A DNA stretch of 64,000 nucleotides, taken from assembly GCF_003151075.1 (NCBI RefSeq), contig NZ_CP029482.1, forward strand, positions 124,001-188,000, written 5' to 3'. Numbering within the stretch: position 1 is the first letter of the stretch; every line of letters begins with the position of its first letter. This stretch comes from Pseudomonas sp. 31-12. Its GTDB lineage: Bacteria > Pseudomonadota > Gammaproteobacteria > Pseudomonadales > Pseudomonadaceae. The notes under the pieces were generated by a model. The model did not search any database and was not told where the DNA came from. It worked only from the letters and a program-made list of their open reading frames with translations. The position numbers and the translations under genes are program-made. Positions 56,274-64,000 of this stretch are shown piece by piece.

Positions 56274-57387
56274 CGCCCGGATCCTGCAAGCCCCGCGCAC
56301 CGGTATCGGCCATTACGTCGCCGAACTGGCGAACGCCCTGGCTGATGAGCCCGATGTCGAACTGACGCTGTTCCACGGTTGGGGCTGGAGTTCGGATTTG
56401 CCGGAAGCCGCCATGCCCGGCTACTCGCGACTGACGCCGTTGCTGCGACAGATTCCGGGGGCTTATCAGGTCCGGCGCTGGCTGGAGCAGAAACGCTTCG
56501 ATCAAGGGCGCTCGAAGACCATCGACCTCTATCACGAACCGAGCCTGTGGCCGCTGTCGTTTGACGGCCCGACGGTCATCACCCTGCATGACCTGACGCA
56601 CCTGCACTACCCCGAGACGCAACCCCCCTCGCGTTTGCGGGAAATCGAGCGGCGACTGGCCGACGGCGTGCAGCGGGCGAGTCTGATTCTCACCGACTCG
56701 CAGTACATTGCCGACGAAGCCCAGGCGTATTTCGCACTGCCGGCCGAGCGTTTTGTCGTCGCGCCGCTGGGCGTGGCCGCACGTTTCCATCCACGGGAAC
56801 CTGAAGCCATCGACGCGGTGCTCAAGGCCCACGGCGTTGAGGCGCGGGAATACTTTCTGTGCGTCGGCACCCTCGAGCCGCGCAAGAACCTGACGCTTGC
56901 CCTGCGTGCCCACGCCCGACTACCGGAAGCCGTGCGCCAGCGTTTTCCACTGCTGATCGCCGGCATGGCCGGTTGGCAGGGCGAACAGTTCAGTGATGAA
57001 TTGCGCACCGCCCTGGCCACCGGCGATGTGTGCCTGCTGGGGTATCTGCCCGATGAAGCGCTGGCACAACTGCTGGCCGGCGCCCGGGCCTTGGTCTTTC
57101 CCTCGTTGTACGAAGGGTTCGGCCTGCCCGTCCTGGAAGCCATGGCCAGCGGCACCCCAGTGATCCTGACCCGGCATTCGGCCATGCCGGAAGTCGCAGG
57201 CGCCGCCGGCAACTACATAGCACCGGACGATCCGGACCAATTGCGCGATGCCATGAGCCGACTCATCGACGACCCGCTGCATTGGCAGGTCTGTCGCGAA
57301 GCCGGATTGCAACAAGCGAAGCATTTTTCCTGGGCGCGTTGCGCGAAGGCCACGGCCCGCGCTTACCGCCAGGCTATGGGAGACTGA
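56257..57387 (+). CDS. wbpY: D-rhamnosyltransferase WbpY
   Basis: A 376-residue GT4 enzyme. It starts MRIALNARILQAPRTGIGHY, has the VGTLEPRKNLTLALRAHARL block, then LVFPSLYEGFGLPVLEAMAS and RHSAMPEVAG. It is a mannosyl/rhamnosyl-type transferase of the rhamnan operon. The longer frame upstream is inside wbpX, so the ATG at 56257 is used. wbpZ starts 1 base after its stop. Confidence 0.9.
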   Translation: MRIALNARILQAPRTGIGHYVAELANALADEPDVELTLFHGWGWSSDLPEAAMPGYSRLTPLLRQIPGAYQVRRWLEQKRFDQGRSKTIDLYHEPSLWPLSFDGPTVITLHDLTHLHYPETQPPSRLREIERRLADGVQRASLILTDSQYIADEAQAYFALPAERFVVAPLGVAARFHPREPEAIDAVLKAHGVEAREYFLCVGTLEPRKNLTLALRAHARLPEAVRQRFPLLIAGMAGWQGEQFSDELRTALATGDVCLLGYLPDEALAQLLAGARALVFPSLYEGFGLPVLEAMASGTPVILTRHSAMPEVAGAAGNYIAPDDPDQLRDAMSRLIDDPLHWQVCREAGLQQAKHFSWARCAKATARAYRQAMGD

Positions 57388-57388
57388 T

Positions 57389-58519
57389 ATGCGCGTACTG
57401 CACTTTTATAAGACCTACCTGCCCGACTCGATGGGTGGCATCGAACAGGTCATTTTTCAACTCTGCGAGAGCGGCGCGCGCCACTCGGTCGACAGCACGG
57501 TACTGACGTTGAGCAACAACCCGGCACCTGGCGCGATACAGATCCGTCAGCACCAGGTTCATCAGGCCCGGATGGATTTTCAGATGGCCTCCACCGGTTT
57601 TTCATACAGCGTCTTCAAGCAGTTTCGTGAGCTGGCGGCTGAGGCGGACGTGGTCAATTACCACTTTCCCTGGCCCTTCATGGACCTGGTGCATTTTTTC
57701 AGCGCCACTAAAAAGCCCTCCGTGGTGAGCTACCACTCGGACATCATTCGCCAGCGCTATTTGCTCAAGCTCTACCGTCCATTGATGCGTCGTTTCCTGG
57801 ACAGCGCCGACCGAATCGTCGCAGCCTCCCCCAACTATTTTCATACCAGCGATGTGCTTCAGGAGTACCGCGATAAAACCCGCGTCATCACCTACGGGCT
57901 GGACAAGTCAGGTTATCCACAGCCTGAAGCGGAACGTACCGAACACTGGCGCAAACAGGTGGGCGACCGCTTCTTCCTGTTCGTCGGCGTCATGCGCTAC
58001 TACAAGGGGCTGCATATTCTGCTGGACGCGATGCAAGGGCTGAATTATCCGGTGGTGATCGTTGGGGCCGGACCGCTGGAAGTCGAACTGCATGCCCAGG
58101 CCAAGGCCTTGGGATTGCAAAATTTGCACTTCCTGGGGCGTTTGGGTGACGAGGACAAGGTGGCCTTGCTGGAGTTGAGTTACGCGGTGGTGTTTCCGTC
58201 ACACCTGCGCTCGGAAGCGTTCGGCATCTCGCTGCTCGAAGGCGCGATGTACGGCAAGCCGATGATCTCCAGCGAAATCGGTACCGGCACCAGCTACATC
58301 AACATCCACAACGAAACCGGGCTGGTGGTGCCGCCGAGTAATCCACAGGCGTTCCGTGAAGCGATGCGCACGCTGTGGGAAAACCCGACGCGTGCAGCGG
58401 AAATGGGCGTGAAGGCTGAGGCGCGGTATCGGCAGTTATTCACCGCTGATGAAATGGGCCGCAAGTGGACCGAGCTGTATGAAGAACTGCTGGAAGAAAA
58501 ATCCCTGTCCTACGCCTGA
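57389..58519 (+). CDS. wbpZ: Glycosyltransferase WbpZ (first D-rhamnose/GDP-sugar transferase)
   Basis: A 376-residue GT4 enzyme. MRVLHFYKTYLPDSMGGIEQ is the N-terminal acceptor region, VVGAGPLEVELHAQAKALGL is similar to the donor block seen as VIVGAGPLEVEL, and VVFPSHLRSEAFGISLLEGA and MYGKPMISSEIGTGTSYI follow. In P. aeruginosa WbpZ starts the A-band chain by adding the first sugar to the lipid-linked GlcNAc/FucNAc. It ends the operon, before a REP pair. Confidence 0.9.
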   Translation: MRVLHFYKTYLPDSMGGIEQVIFQLCESGARHSVDSTVLTLSNNPAPGAIQIRQHQVHQARMDFQMASTGFSYSVFKQFRELAAEADVVNYHFPWPFMDLVHFFSATKKPSVVSYHSDIIRQRYLLKLYRPLMRRFLDSADRIVAASPNYFHTSDVLQEYRDKTRVITYGLDKSGYPQPEAERTEHWRKQVGDRFFLFVGVMRYYKGLHILLDAMQGLNYPVVIVGAGPLEVELHAQAKALGLQNLHFLGRLGDEDKVALLELSYAVVFPSHLRSEAFGISLLEGAMYGKPMISSEIGTGTSYINIHNETGLVVPPSNPQAFREAMRTLWENPTRAAEMGVKAEARYRQLFTADEMGRKWTELYEELLEEKSLSYA

Positions 58520-58527
58520 CTGCTTTT

Positions 58528-58618
58528 CTGTGGGAGTGAGCCTGCTCGCGATAGTGGTGTATCGGTCGACATCAATGTGACTGTCAGGCCGCCATCGCGA
58601 GCAGGCTCGCTCCCACAG
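58528..58618. repeat. REP inverted pair after wbpZ
   Basis: CTGTGGGAGTGAGCCTGCTC at 58528 is answered by GAGCAGGCTCGCTCCCACAG ending 58618. It lies between the convergent ends of wbpZ and the DUF6124 gene. Confidence 0.88.
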
Positions 58619-58622
58619 TGGT

Positions 58623-59000
58623 TCAGCGGTGTGGTGCAGATTTTGGTACGGCAACGTTATCCAGCATCCGGTTCATCGCCAACTCCGCCAGCATGACGAT
58701 CTGCTGAATCGCCATCGCCGTATGCCGATGCGGCCCCTCCAGATACCCCGCAAAATCACTCGCCATCACGCTGGCCTGAGCCAACGATTCACAGGTGTGG
58801 GCCAACAGGTCTTCATCTTTGATATCCGGCGCGATCATGAACATCGTGCTTGGCTGGCGGGCCACGGGGGATTTGAGCGCGGACGGGTTGAGGTAGTGAT
58901 CCAACGCGCGCTCGGCGGCGTCGTTGAGTTTTTTGGAATCGATGGATTCGTAGGGGGAAACGTCGTCGGTTTCCGGGGGATTTGGTGTTTCTTTAATCAT
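58623..59000 (-). CDS. DUF6124 family protein
   Basis: A 125-residue acidic cytoplasmic protein. MIKETPNPPETDDVSPYESI, then DSKKLNDAAERALDHYLNP, is the characteristic start of a family widespread in the P. fluorescens group, recorded as DUF6124 as far as I recall; the remainder is helical (TCESLAQASVMASDFAGYLE; AIQQIVMLAELAMNRMLD). No function is known. A TGTCACC region and short hairpins lie upstream, but no promoter stands out. It seems to be a single-gene unit. Confidence 0.82.
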   Translation of the reverse strand: MIKETPNPPETDDVSPYESIDSKKLNDAAERALDHYLNPSALKSPVARQPSTMFMIAPDIKDEDLLAHTCESLAQASVMASDFAGYLEGPHRHTAMAIQQIVMLAELAMNRMLDNVAVPKSAPHR

Positions 59001-59330
59001 GGTGACACTCCGAATGAGAGGGTGGCTGCCACTGATCGCTGCGACGCGATGTGAAGGAGGCAGCTGTACGCGGGGTCGCAGACCGAGCCATTCGGAAACT
59101 CGGCATACCCGAAGGTATCCCGCGCACAGCCGCCATCAAGCGGGGCCGGCGATTATGCACCAAATGAACTGAACGGACTGCGACGCCCGGTCGCTGATGT
59201 GCAGCGACCTTCAAAGCCTATCCTCCCCGACTTCCGACACGACAACCGCTAGAACGTGTCGGAATCATCTCCAGGAACGCTCAAGTTTGTAGGACGTTCG
59301 CAGTATTTTTCAGGCCAACATCGGCCCCAA
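59001..59330. other. Intergenic region upstream of the DUF6124 gene, no gene seen
   Basis: 330 bases without a convincing gene on either strand. It contains a short inverted element, CTCGGCATACCCGAAG near 59098, and the sequence AGACCGAGCC upstream of it; composition is typical of the surroundings. The REP pair 59331-59422 follows. Confidence 0.6.
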
Positions 59331-59422
59331 TGTGGGAGCGGGCTTGCTCGCGAAGGCTGTTTAACATTCAACATTGAAGTTGGCTGACACACCGCCATCG
59401 CGAGCAGGCTCGCTCCCACAGG
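59331..59422. repeat. REP inverted pair
   Basis: TGTGGGAGCGGGCTTGCTCG at 59331 pairs with CGAGCAGGCTCGCTCCCACA ending 59420. It is 25 bases beyond the stop of the fused flavoprotein gene. Confidence 0.88.
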
Positions 59423-59447
59423 GGATCTCCTGCGCTTTGCGGATTCG

Positions 59448-61478
59448 TTACAGATCCAGCACCAACGGCTGCGACCCTTGCGCCGGCACCGCGCAACAAA
59501 TCAGCACCTCTCCCGCATCGGGCACTTCCGCCGGGGGCTGTGGATAATTCACTGCGCCGCTGATCAGACGAGTCTTGCACGTGCCACAGGAACCACCGCG
59601 ACAGCTGAATTCCGGACGCAATCCACGGCTTTCCGCCAGCTCCAGCAAACTCCCGCCCTCCGGCTGCCAGCGCGCCTCTTTGGCCGAGCGCTGGAACACG
59701 ACAGGCACCGAAACCGTGGCTGCCGGCGGTTGCTCGATGACCACGGCGTCCGGGTCCGGCGTACGACGCAACGTCGACGGACCAAAGGTCTCGGCGTGAA
59801 TCCTTGAGTCGCGAATGTCCAGGCCCCGCAGGATGTCGTACAGCCCTTGGGTAAAACTGCCCGGACCGCAGAGGACAAAGTCCACCTGGTCGAAGTCTTC
59901 CACTTCAAGGATCGTCTTGAGCAAGTCGCCGTCAATCCGCCCGGTCAGGTCGAAATCTTCACCTTCGCGGGCATCCGGCTCCGGCTGGCTGAGCAACCGC
60001 AGAACGCGCACCGCGTCACCAAGGCCATCAAGCAAGCGGTCCAGCTCGGGACGAAACGGCTGATCGGCCAAGGTTCGCGAACTCTGGAAAAACCAGGTCG
60101 GGCGGATGCCCCGCGTGCGCAGGCCTTGATAAACCACCTCACGTACCATCGACAGCAGCGGCGTGATTCCGACGCCAGCGGCCAACAGCACCAGCGGCCG
60201 CCGCTCATTGGCCGTCACGGTGAAATGCCCCTGAGGTGCGCGGGCTTCCAGCACATCGCCGACCCGGATCTGCTCATGCAGGTGCGACGACACAAGGCCT
60301 TCACGCTTCACACTGATACGGAAAAAGTCATCGGACGGCGCGCTCGACAGGCTGTACGTGCGGATATGCACATCGCCCCCAATGTTGAATCGCAAAGGCA
60401 AATGCTGCCCGGCCTGAAACACCGGCAACCCGGCGTCATCGGCAGGCTCCAGATAGATCGAACGGATGTTGTGGCTCTCCTGTTCGATGCGCGCCACCCG
60501 CAGCGGCCGCCAGTGATCGCCCAAGGCCTTGGCTTGCAGGCGTGCATTCGCCTGCGCCCAGGTGCCGGTCAGCAAACTGGTGGGCGACACGCCGTCAAAG
60601 CGCCAGCGCAACGCCAGCGCCGCAGGCCGACGCACCACGCGCTCCACGTCGAACGTCCACAGCCGCTCGGCGCCTTGAAAGGCTTCGACTTGCTCGCCTT
60701 CGAGGATGACTTGCGCGCGACCGCTGAGGTGCAGCAGGTCGCCGGTATTGAAATCGATGAACAGCAAACCGGCCCGAGGATTGATCAGCAGGTTGCCCAA
60801 GGTGTTGAAGAACAGGTTGCCGGCGAAGTCCGGGATGGTCAGGCGATTGCCTTTCACCTGTACGAAACCAGCCTGTCCGCCCCGATGAGAAACGTCCACC
60901 GAGCGTTGGCCTTCGACGTCGACATAACTGGCGACAAAGAAGGTATCGGCGCCGGCGATCATGGCTTGGGCCGCGTCATCCAGCGCATTGAGGTGTTGCG
61001 CGACACGGGTCGCCGGATCCGCCAAGGACACCGAACGAAACTGGCGCAACTGGATGTATTGCGGGCAATTGCCGAAGGATTGCTCCACCGTGACCGCGAA
61101 GCCATCCTCGGTGACAGCGCCGACTCGGCCGTTCATACGGTTGCGGCGTCGGGTGTGCAGCTCGATACCGAGCAGACCGATCGCCGCACCTTCTTGCAAC
61201 TGCGCAGGGTCGTCGCTGCCAGGCAGGCTGGCGAGCTGCAACAACGCAGGTGCCGGGGAATGAGCAAACCCCGGTGCCCCTTCGAGAATGCTGGCCCAAG
61301 GGTTGCCGTCGGCATCCACCGCGCCGTACAGCATGAACGGCAGTTGCTGATAGAACTGGCGGTGCTGATCCGGCATCTCGCCGCGAATCACCCTACGACC
61401 TAATGTGTCCATTCGCTCGGCCACACCCACGTGAGCCTGCAACTGTTTCTCGCCTGCGTGCCAAGGTGAACGGTCCAT
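59448..61478 (-). CDS. Fused PPOX-like / ferredoxin-NAD(P)H reductase / 2Fe-2S flavoprotein
   Basis: A 676-residue three-part protein. Residues 1-about 330 resemble the pyridoxamine-phosphate-oxidase-like FMN-binding fold (FYQQLPFMLYGAVDADGNPW; FFNTLGNLLINPRAGLLFID). Residues about 340-575 are an FAD/NAD(P)H reductase (RTYSLSSAP FAD motif, LLAAGVGITPLLSMVREV NAD motif, LCGPGSFTQGLYDIL). The end (about 590-676) is a plant-type 2Fe-2S domain, CRGGSCGTCK plus a later Cys in VLICCAVPA. It should pass electrons from NAD(P)H to the iron-sulfur centre; the substrate is unknown. ATG 61478 has AGGGGAG upstream. A glutathione S-transferase gene precedes it on the same strand, 63 bases away. Confidence 0.88.
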   Translation of the reverse strand: MDRSPWHAGEKQLQAHVGVAERMDTLGRRVIRGEMPDQHRQFYQQLPFMLYGAVDADGNPWASILEGAPGFAHSPAPALLQLASLPGSDDPAQLQEGAAIGLLGIELHTRRRNRMNGRVGAVTEDGFAVTVEQSFGNCPQYIQLRQFRSVSLADPATRVAQHLNALDDAAQAMIAGADTFFVASYVDVEGQRSVDVSHRGGQAGFVQVKGNRLTIPDFAGNLFFNTLGNLLINPRAGLLFIDFNTGDLLHLSGRAQVILEGEQVEAFQGAERLWTFDVERVVRRPAALALRWRFDGVSPTSLLTGTWAQANARLQAKALGDHWRPLRVARIEQESHNIRSIYLEPADDAGLPVFQAGQHLPLRFNIGGDVHIRTYSLSSAPSDDFFRISVKREGLVSSHLHEQIRVGDVLEARAPQGHFTVTANERRPLVLLAAGVGITPLLSMVREVVYQGLRTRGIRPTWFFQSSRTLADQPFRPELDRLLDGLGDAVRVLRLLSQPEPDAREGEDFDLTGRIDGDLLKTILEVEDFDQVDFVLCGPGSFTQGLYDILRGLDIRDSRIHAETFGPSTLRRTPDPDAVVIEQPPAATVSVPVVFQRSAKEARWQPEGGSLLELAESRGLRPEFSCRGGSCGTCKTRLISGAVNYPQPPAEVPDAGEVLICCAVPAQGSQPLVLDL

Positions 61479-61541
61479 AACGGCTTCTCCCCTGCGCTCA
61501 TCGCGCAACCAGAACGGCCCGACAGAGTCGGGCCGTTAACA

Positions 61542-62168
61542 TCAGGCAGTTTTTTGCAAACCGACGACGGTGCGCGGCATGCCGACAAACCCTGGCAGGG
61601 CTTCGATGCGCGCCAGCCAGGCGCGGATATTGGCGTAGTCGTCCAGCGACACGTTGCCTTCCGGCGCATGGGCGATGTAGCTGTAGGCCGAGACATCGGC
61701 GATGGTCGGCTCATTGCCGACAAGGTATTGCGTGGCGGCCAATTCCTGATCGATCGCTTTGAGCCAGGTGTGGGAGTAAGCGATCACTTCTTCGGCGTTG
61801 TAAGACGCACCAAACACAGTGATCAACCTTGCTCTAGCTGGGCCAAAGGCAATCGGCCCGGCGGCGATCGACAACCAGCGCTGGACCCTGGCCGCACCGA
61901 CCGGATCGGTTGGCAACCAACGCCCGTCGCCGTATTTCTGCGCCAGGTAAACCAGAATCGCGTTGGAATCGGCCAGCACCACGCCTTGATCATCAATCGC
62001 CGGCACCTGACCCAACGGATTGAGCGACAGGTAATCCGGCTGCTTGTGCGCGCCTTTGGCCAGATCGACGAAGATCAGCTCGGTCGGCAGTTGCAGCAGG
62101 GACAGCATCAGCTCCACACGGTGAGCATGGCCGGAACGTGGGAAGTTGTAGAGTTTGATGGCTTGCAT
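61542..62168 (-). CDS. Glutathione S-transferase family protein
   Basis: A 208-residue protein. The thioredoxin-like N domain ([40 protein letters not shown] with the glutathione-binding Pro and Asp-Ser) is followed by the helical C domain ([20 protein letters not shown]). Such proteins conjugate or reduce electrophiles with glutathione. It precedes the fused flavoprotein on the same strand and follows a LysR gene; the three may form a xenobiotic or oxidative-stress unit. Confidence 0.9.
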   Translation of the reverse strand: MQAIKLYNFPRSGHAHRVELMLSLLQLPTELIFVDLAKGAHKQPDYLSLNPLGQVPAIDDQGVVLADSNAILVYLAQKYGDGRWLPTDPVGAARVQRWLSIAAGPIAFGPARARLITVFGASYNAEEVIAYSHTWLKAIDQELAATQYLVGNEPTIADVSAYSYIAHAPEGNVSLDDYANIRAWLARIEALPGFVGMPRTVVGLQKTA

Positions 62169-62298
62169 GGTCGACTCCGCTGGGTAGTGGCGCCGTTCAG
62201 GGAAGATCAGCGCCGATGGGAGCTATCTTCCCCTCTCAACCAAAACAACAGAATAACCAGCAATCGCAATCCATTATTTCAGCCAGCGCAATAACCCG

Positions 62299-63201
62299 TC
62301 AGCGGTGCAAGGCCGGGTGCTCACGCAGCACTTTCACCGCGAAGTCGACAAAGCTGCGGACCCGCACCGGCGCCTTGCGTCCACCCTGATAGACCACATG
62401 AATGGGCAACGGCGGCAGTTCGAAGTCAGCCAGCACGATTTCCAGCTCACCGGCGGCGATCTTGCTCGCCACTTGATACGACAGGACTCGGGTCAGGCCC
62501 AGCCCCAGGCTCGCGGCGGTAATGGCTGCCTGATTGGCCGTGACCACAAGCCTCGGCTCCGGGCGGGCACTCAGTGGCTCCCCCGCCTCAAGGAACGGCC
62601 AGTTTCTCAGTTGGCCAATGGACGAGGTGGCGATAATCGGCGCCCCGTTTAAATCATTGGGGTGCAGAGGCTTGCCGCGCTTCGCCAGAAACTCCGGAGA
62701 GGCGCAAATAACCCGCCGCACCTCGCCCACATGAATCGCATGCTGGTTGCTGTCAGGCAATTCACCGATGCGCACCGCCACATCGATGCCCTCCTCGACC
62801 ATGCTCACCACCCGGTCGACGAGCAGCGCGTTGATGGTGACTTCAGGAAACTGATTGAGGTAACCGACCGTGAGCGGCGTGACGAATAACTCACCGAACA
62901 ATACCGGTGCTGTAATCGTCAGTTGCCCACGAGGTTGTGCGTGACTGCCGGCCGCCGAATCCTCGGCTTCCTGCACCTCGGCGAGAATCCTCCGACAATC
63001 TTCCAGAAAACGCTGCCCCGCCTCACTCAAATGCACGCTGCGAGTGGTCCGCGTCAGCAACTGCGTGCCGATGCGCTTCTCCAACGCAGCCACCGCCCGG
63101 GTGACGCTAGCTGCCGACATCCCCAAACGCCGCGCCGCCGCAGAGAAGCCTTGGTCCTGGGCGACGGCGACGAAGACCTGCATTTCCTGGAATCTGTCCA
63201 T
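62299..63201 (-). CDS. LysR-family transcriptional regulator
   Basis: A 300-residue LysR protein with helix-turn-helix MQVFVAVAQDQGFSAAARRL, the GMSAASVTRAVAALEKRIG block, and a substrate domain with ITAPVLFGELFVTPLTVGYL, typical of the CrgA/AaeR-like group. ATG 63201 (MDRFQEMQVFVAV) has AAGGA about 10 bases upstream and matches the family; the longer frame upstream runs into a terminator. It lies upstream of the GST gene on the same strand (130 bases between), so it may regulate GST and flavoprotein genes. Confidence 0.9.
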   Translation of the reverse strand: MDRFQEMQVFVAVAQDQGFSAAARRLGMSAASVTRAVAALEKRIGTQLLTRTTRSVHLSEAGQRFLEDCRRILAEVQEAEDSAAGSHAQPRGQLTITAPVLFGELFVTPLTVGYLNQFPEVTINALLVDRVVSMVEEGIDVAVRIGELPDSNQHAIHVGEVRRVICASPEFLAKRGKPLHPNDLNGAPIIATSSIGQLRNWPFLEAGEPLSARPEPRLVVTANQAAITAASLGLGLTRVLSYQVASKIAAGELEIVLADFELPPLPIHVVYQGGRKAPVRVRSFVDFAVKVLREHPALHR

Positions 63202-63227
63202 GGGGCAATGTCCTTCATTCGGATAAA

Positions 63228-63256
63228 AAAAATCGCAACCATAGGCTGCGATTTTT
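63228..63256 (-). terminator. Rho-independent terminator reading leftward
   Basis: AAAAATCGCA (63228-63237) pairs with TGCGATTTTT (63247-63256). On the minus strand the stem is followed by a run of eight T, so it ends a transcript coming from the right, that is from the remnant at 63319-63501. Confidence 0.75.
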
Positions 63257-63318
63257 AGTGTTGGCGCTGAACAAAACATTTTGACACTAGCAGGTCAGTA
63301 AATACGAGGGCAAACGTA

Positions 63319-63501
63319 TTAACCTGGCACGCAGCCAGGTGGTGTTTTGCCGTTAACGAAGTTGCTCGACGTGTCGCCGGAGGTGCTGGATCTGATTGCC
63401 TGCTCGGCCCCTTGCCAGCCGGCCTGGCGCAAAGCGTAGAGCAAGGTGGCGGCATCCAGCCCCGGCACCGCATGCCCGTTGCCTTCGGAATCATCGAGAT
63501 A
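63319..63501 (-). pseudogene. C-terminal remnant of an unrecognised protein
   Basis: A 60-codon open frame without a plausible start codon: it begins YLDDSEGNGH directly after a stop, runs through VPGLDAATLLYALRQAGWQG and SSNFVNGKTPPGCVPG, and ends at 63319-63321. A leftward terminator lies 63 bases downstream, so this looks like the tail of a once longer gene on the minus strand whose upstream part was lost. I do not recognise the family; it could be the end of a large secreted or Rhs-like protein, but I have no motif for that. Confidence 0.4.
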
Positions 63502-63860
63502 TCAAACATCCAAGGCTGATGAAGCGTGGGGGGAGATTCGCAGGGGGGCTTATGTCCCGAAATAGTCTTCCGGGCCTGACTAATTCATCATAAACCAACC
63601 AACTCTCTCTCAGAGGCGAGTGGATGGTGGGCAAAGCCGCGAAGGTTGGGGTACCGGCAACTAGTACCGGCCACCCTTTCGGGCGCCCGACGCGACTCCG
63701 CCCATAACGCAGACAACGCGATAATTCACAGAGGCCCTAAGCAATCCCGCTGGATTCACCGACGGGCTTCTTGGTAACAATTCTAGGCTAATCGATATCA
63801 AGTCTTCGTCGAGATTTGATTCAAAAAACATCACTCCCACCCCGATAGGAGCAGTGTTCC
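63502..63860. other. Stretch with no recognised gene near the window end
   Basis: About 360 bases with stops in all frames at short intervals and a more AT-rich, irregular composition towards the right. It includes GTACCGGCAACTAGTACCGG near 63652, in which TACCGGC and TACCGG are a close direct repeat. It may be debris of a lost or inserted element next to the gene remnant. I could not assign it. Confidence 0.4.
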
Positions 63861-63995
63861 ATGGTCGGCTACGGGCAAGGCTCAATCAAATTCTTTCCAG
63901 AACACCTCGTCTTCGATAATCCATTACGGGGCCGTGCTATCAAGCAATTCGCGATCTCTTATTTGACTAAGGTGATTGGTACTTCTGAGAGCTGA
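63861..63995 (+). CDS. Possible small protein (44 aa)
   Basis: An open frame of 44 codons, MVGYGQGSIKFFPEHLVFDN at the start and IGTSES at the end, complete inside the window. AGGAG lies 9 bases before the ATG, which is better than most local candidates. There is no signal peptide or membrane helix; the middle is basic (RGRAIKQF). I do not recognise it. It may be a real small gene or part of the degraded region. Confidence 0.3.
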   Translation: MVGYGQGSIKFFPEHLVFDNPLRGRAIKQFAISYLTKVIGTSES

Positions 63996-64000
63996 ATCAC

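Overview
The window is a chromosomal segment of a Pseudomonas of the P. fluorescens type. This is judged from gene content and order (pycA/pycB with LysR and HexR-like regulators, uvrD, an A-band rhamnan cluster, a Zur regulon), the GC-rich codon use, and seven inverted pairs of the short REP repeat (core GAGC-AAGC-TCGCTCCCACA) between genes. No rRNA, tRNA, CRISPR array or intact insertion sequence was seen.

Layout. 1-7.1 kb (mostly minus): the start of the pyruvate carboxylase carboxyltransferase subunit (cut by the window edge), its biotin carboxylase subunit, a LysR regulator, an RpiR/HexR-type regulator with a palindromic operator, and a large membrane PAS-GGDEF-EAL protein. 7.3-15.2 kb: uvrD, a Tim44-domain membrane protein, an SMI1/KNR4 protein, a cation:proton antiporter, a hotdog thioesterase, a pdxY gene broken by an in-frame amber codon, and a DUF3301 protein.

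15.2-26.3 kb is a zinc-starvation locus. Two COG0523 GTPases, a DUF1826 protein, two small secreted proteins, an amidase, a zinc-independent GTP cyclohydrolase (folE2), a complete ZnuABC-like transporter, a gamma-carbonic anhydrase-like protein, a second dihydroorotase and a threonyl-tRNA synthetase paralogue lacking its catalytic core surround two Zur-type palindromes (18411-18425, 20115-20129). The set matches the known strategy of replacing zinc enzymes and importing or handling scarce zinc.

26.4-37.8 kb: a DUF3617 protein, cardiolipin synthase and a cyclopropane fatty acid synthase-like enzyme, then a bufferin-type operon (small Cys-rich peptide, MNIO enzyme, DUF2063 partner). Next to it is a tightly overlapping four-gene operon encoding three SPFH-domain membrane proteins (one with 14 His in its first 29 residues) and a heavy-metal P-type ATPase. 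A third Zur-like palindrome lies just upstream of this operon (37801-37819). It is the best candidate here for an undescribed metal-homeostasis system.

38-44 kb: lpd (a stand-alone dihydrolipoyl dehydrogenase), an Lrp/LysE divergent pair and two envelope proteins of unknown role. 44.2-58.5 kb: polysaccharide genes. On the minus strand are two paralogous glycosyltransferases, an acyltransferase and a methyltransferase. On the plus strand is the operon rmd-gmd-wbpW-wzm-wzt-wbpX-wbpY-wbpZ, which makes GDP-D-rhamnose and assembles and exports the common polysaccharide antigen (D-rhamnan). 58.6-63.2 kb: a DUF6124 protein, a fused PPOX/ferredoxin-reductase flavoprotein, a glutathione S-transferase and a LysR regulator. 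The last 0.8 kb carries a C-terminal gene remnant with its terminator, a stretch in which no gene was recognised, and one small ORF with a good ribosome-binding site.
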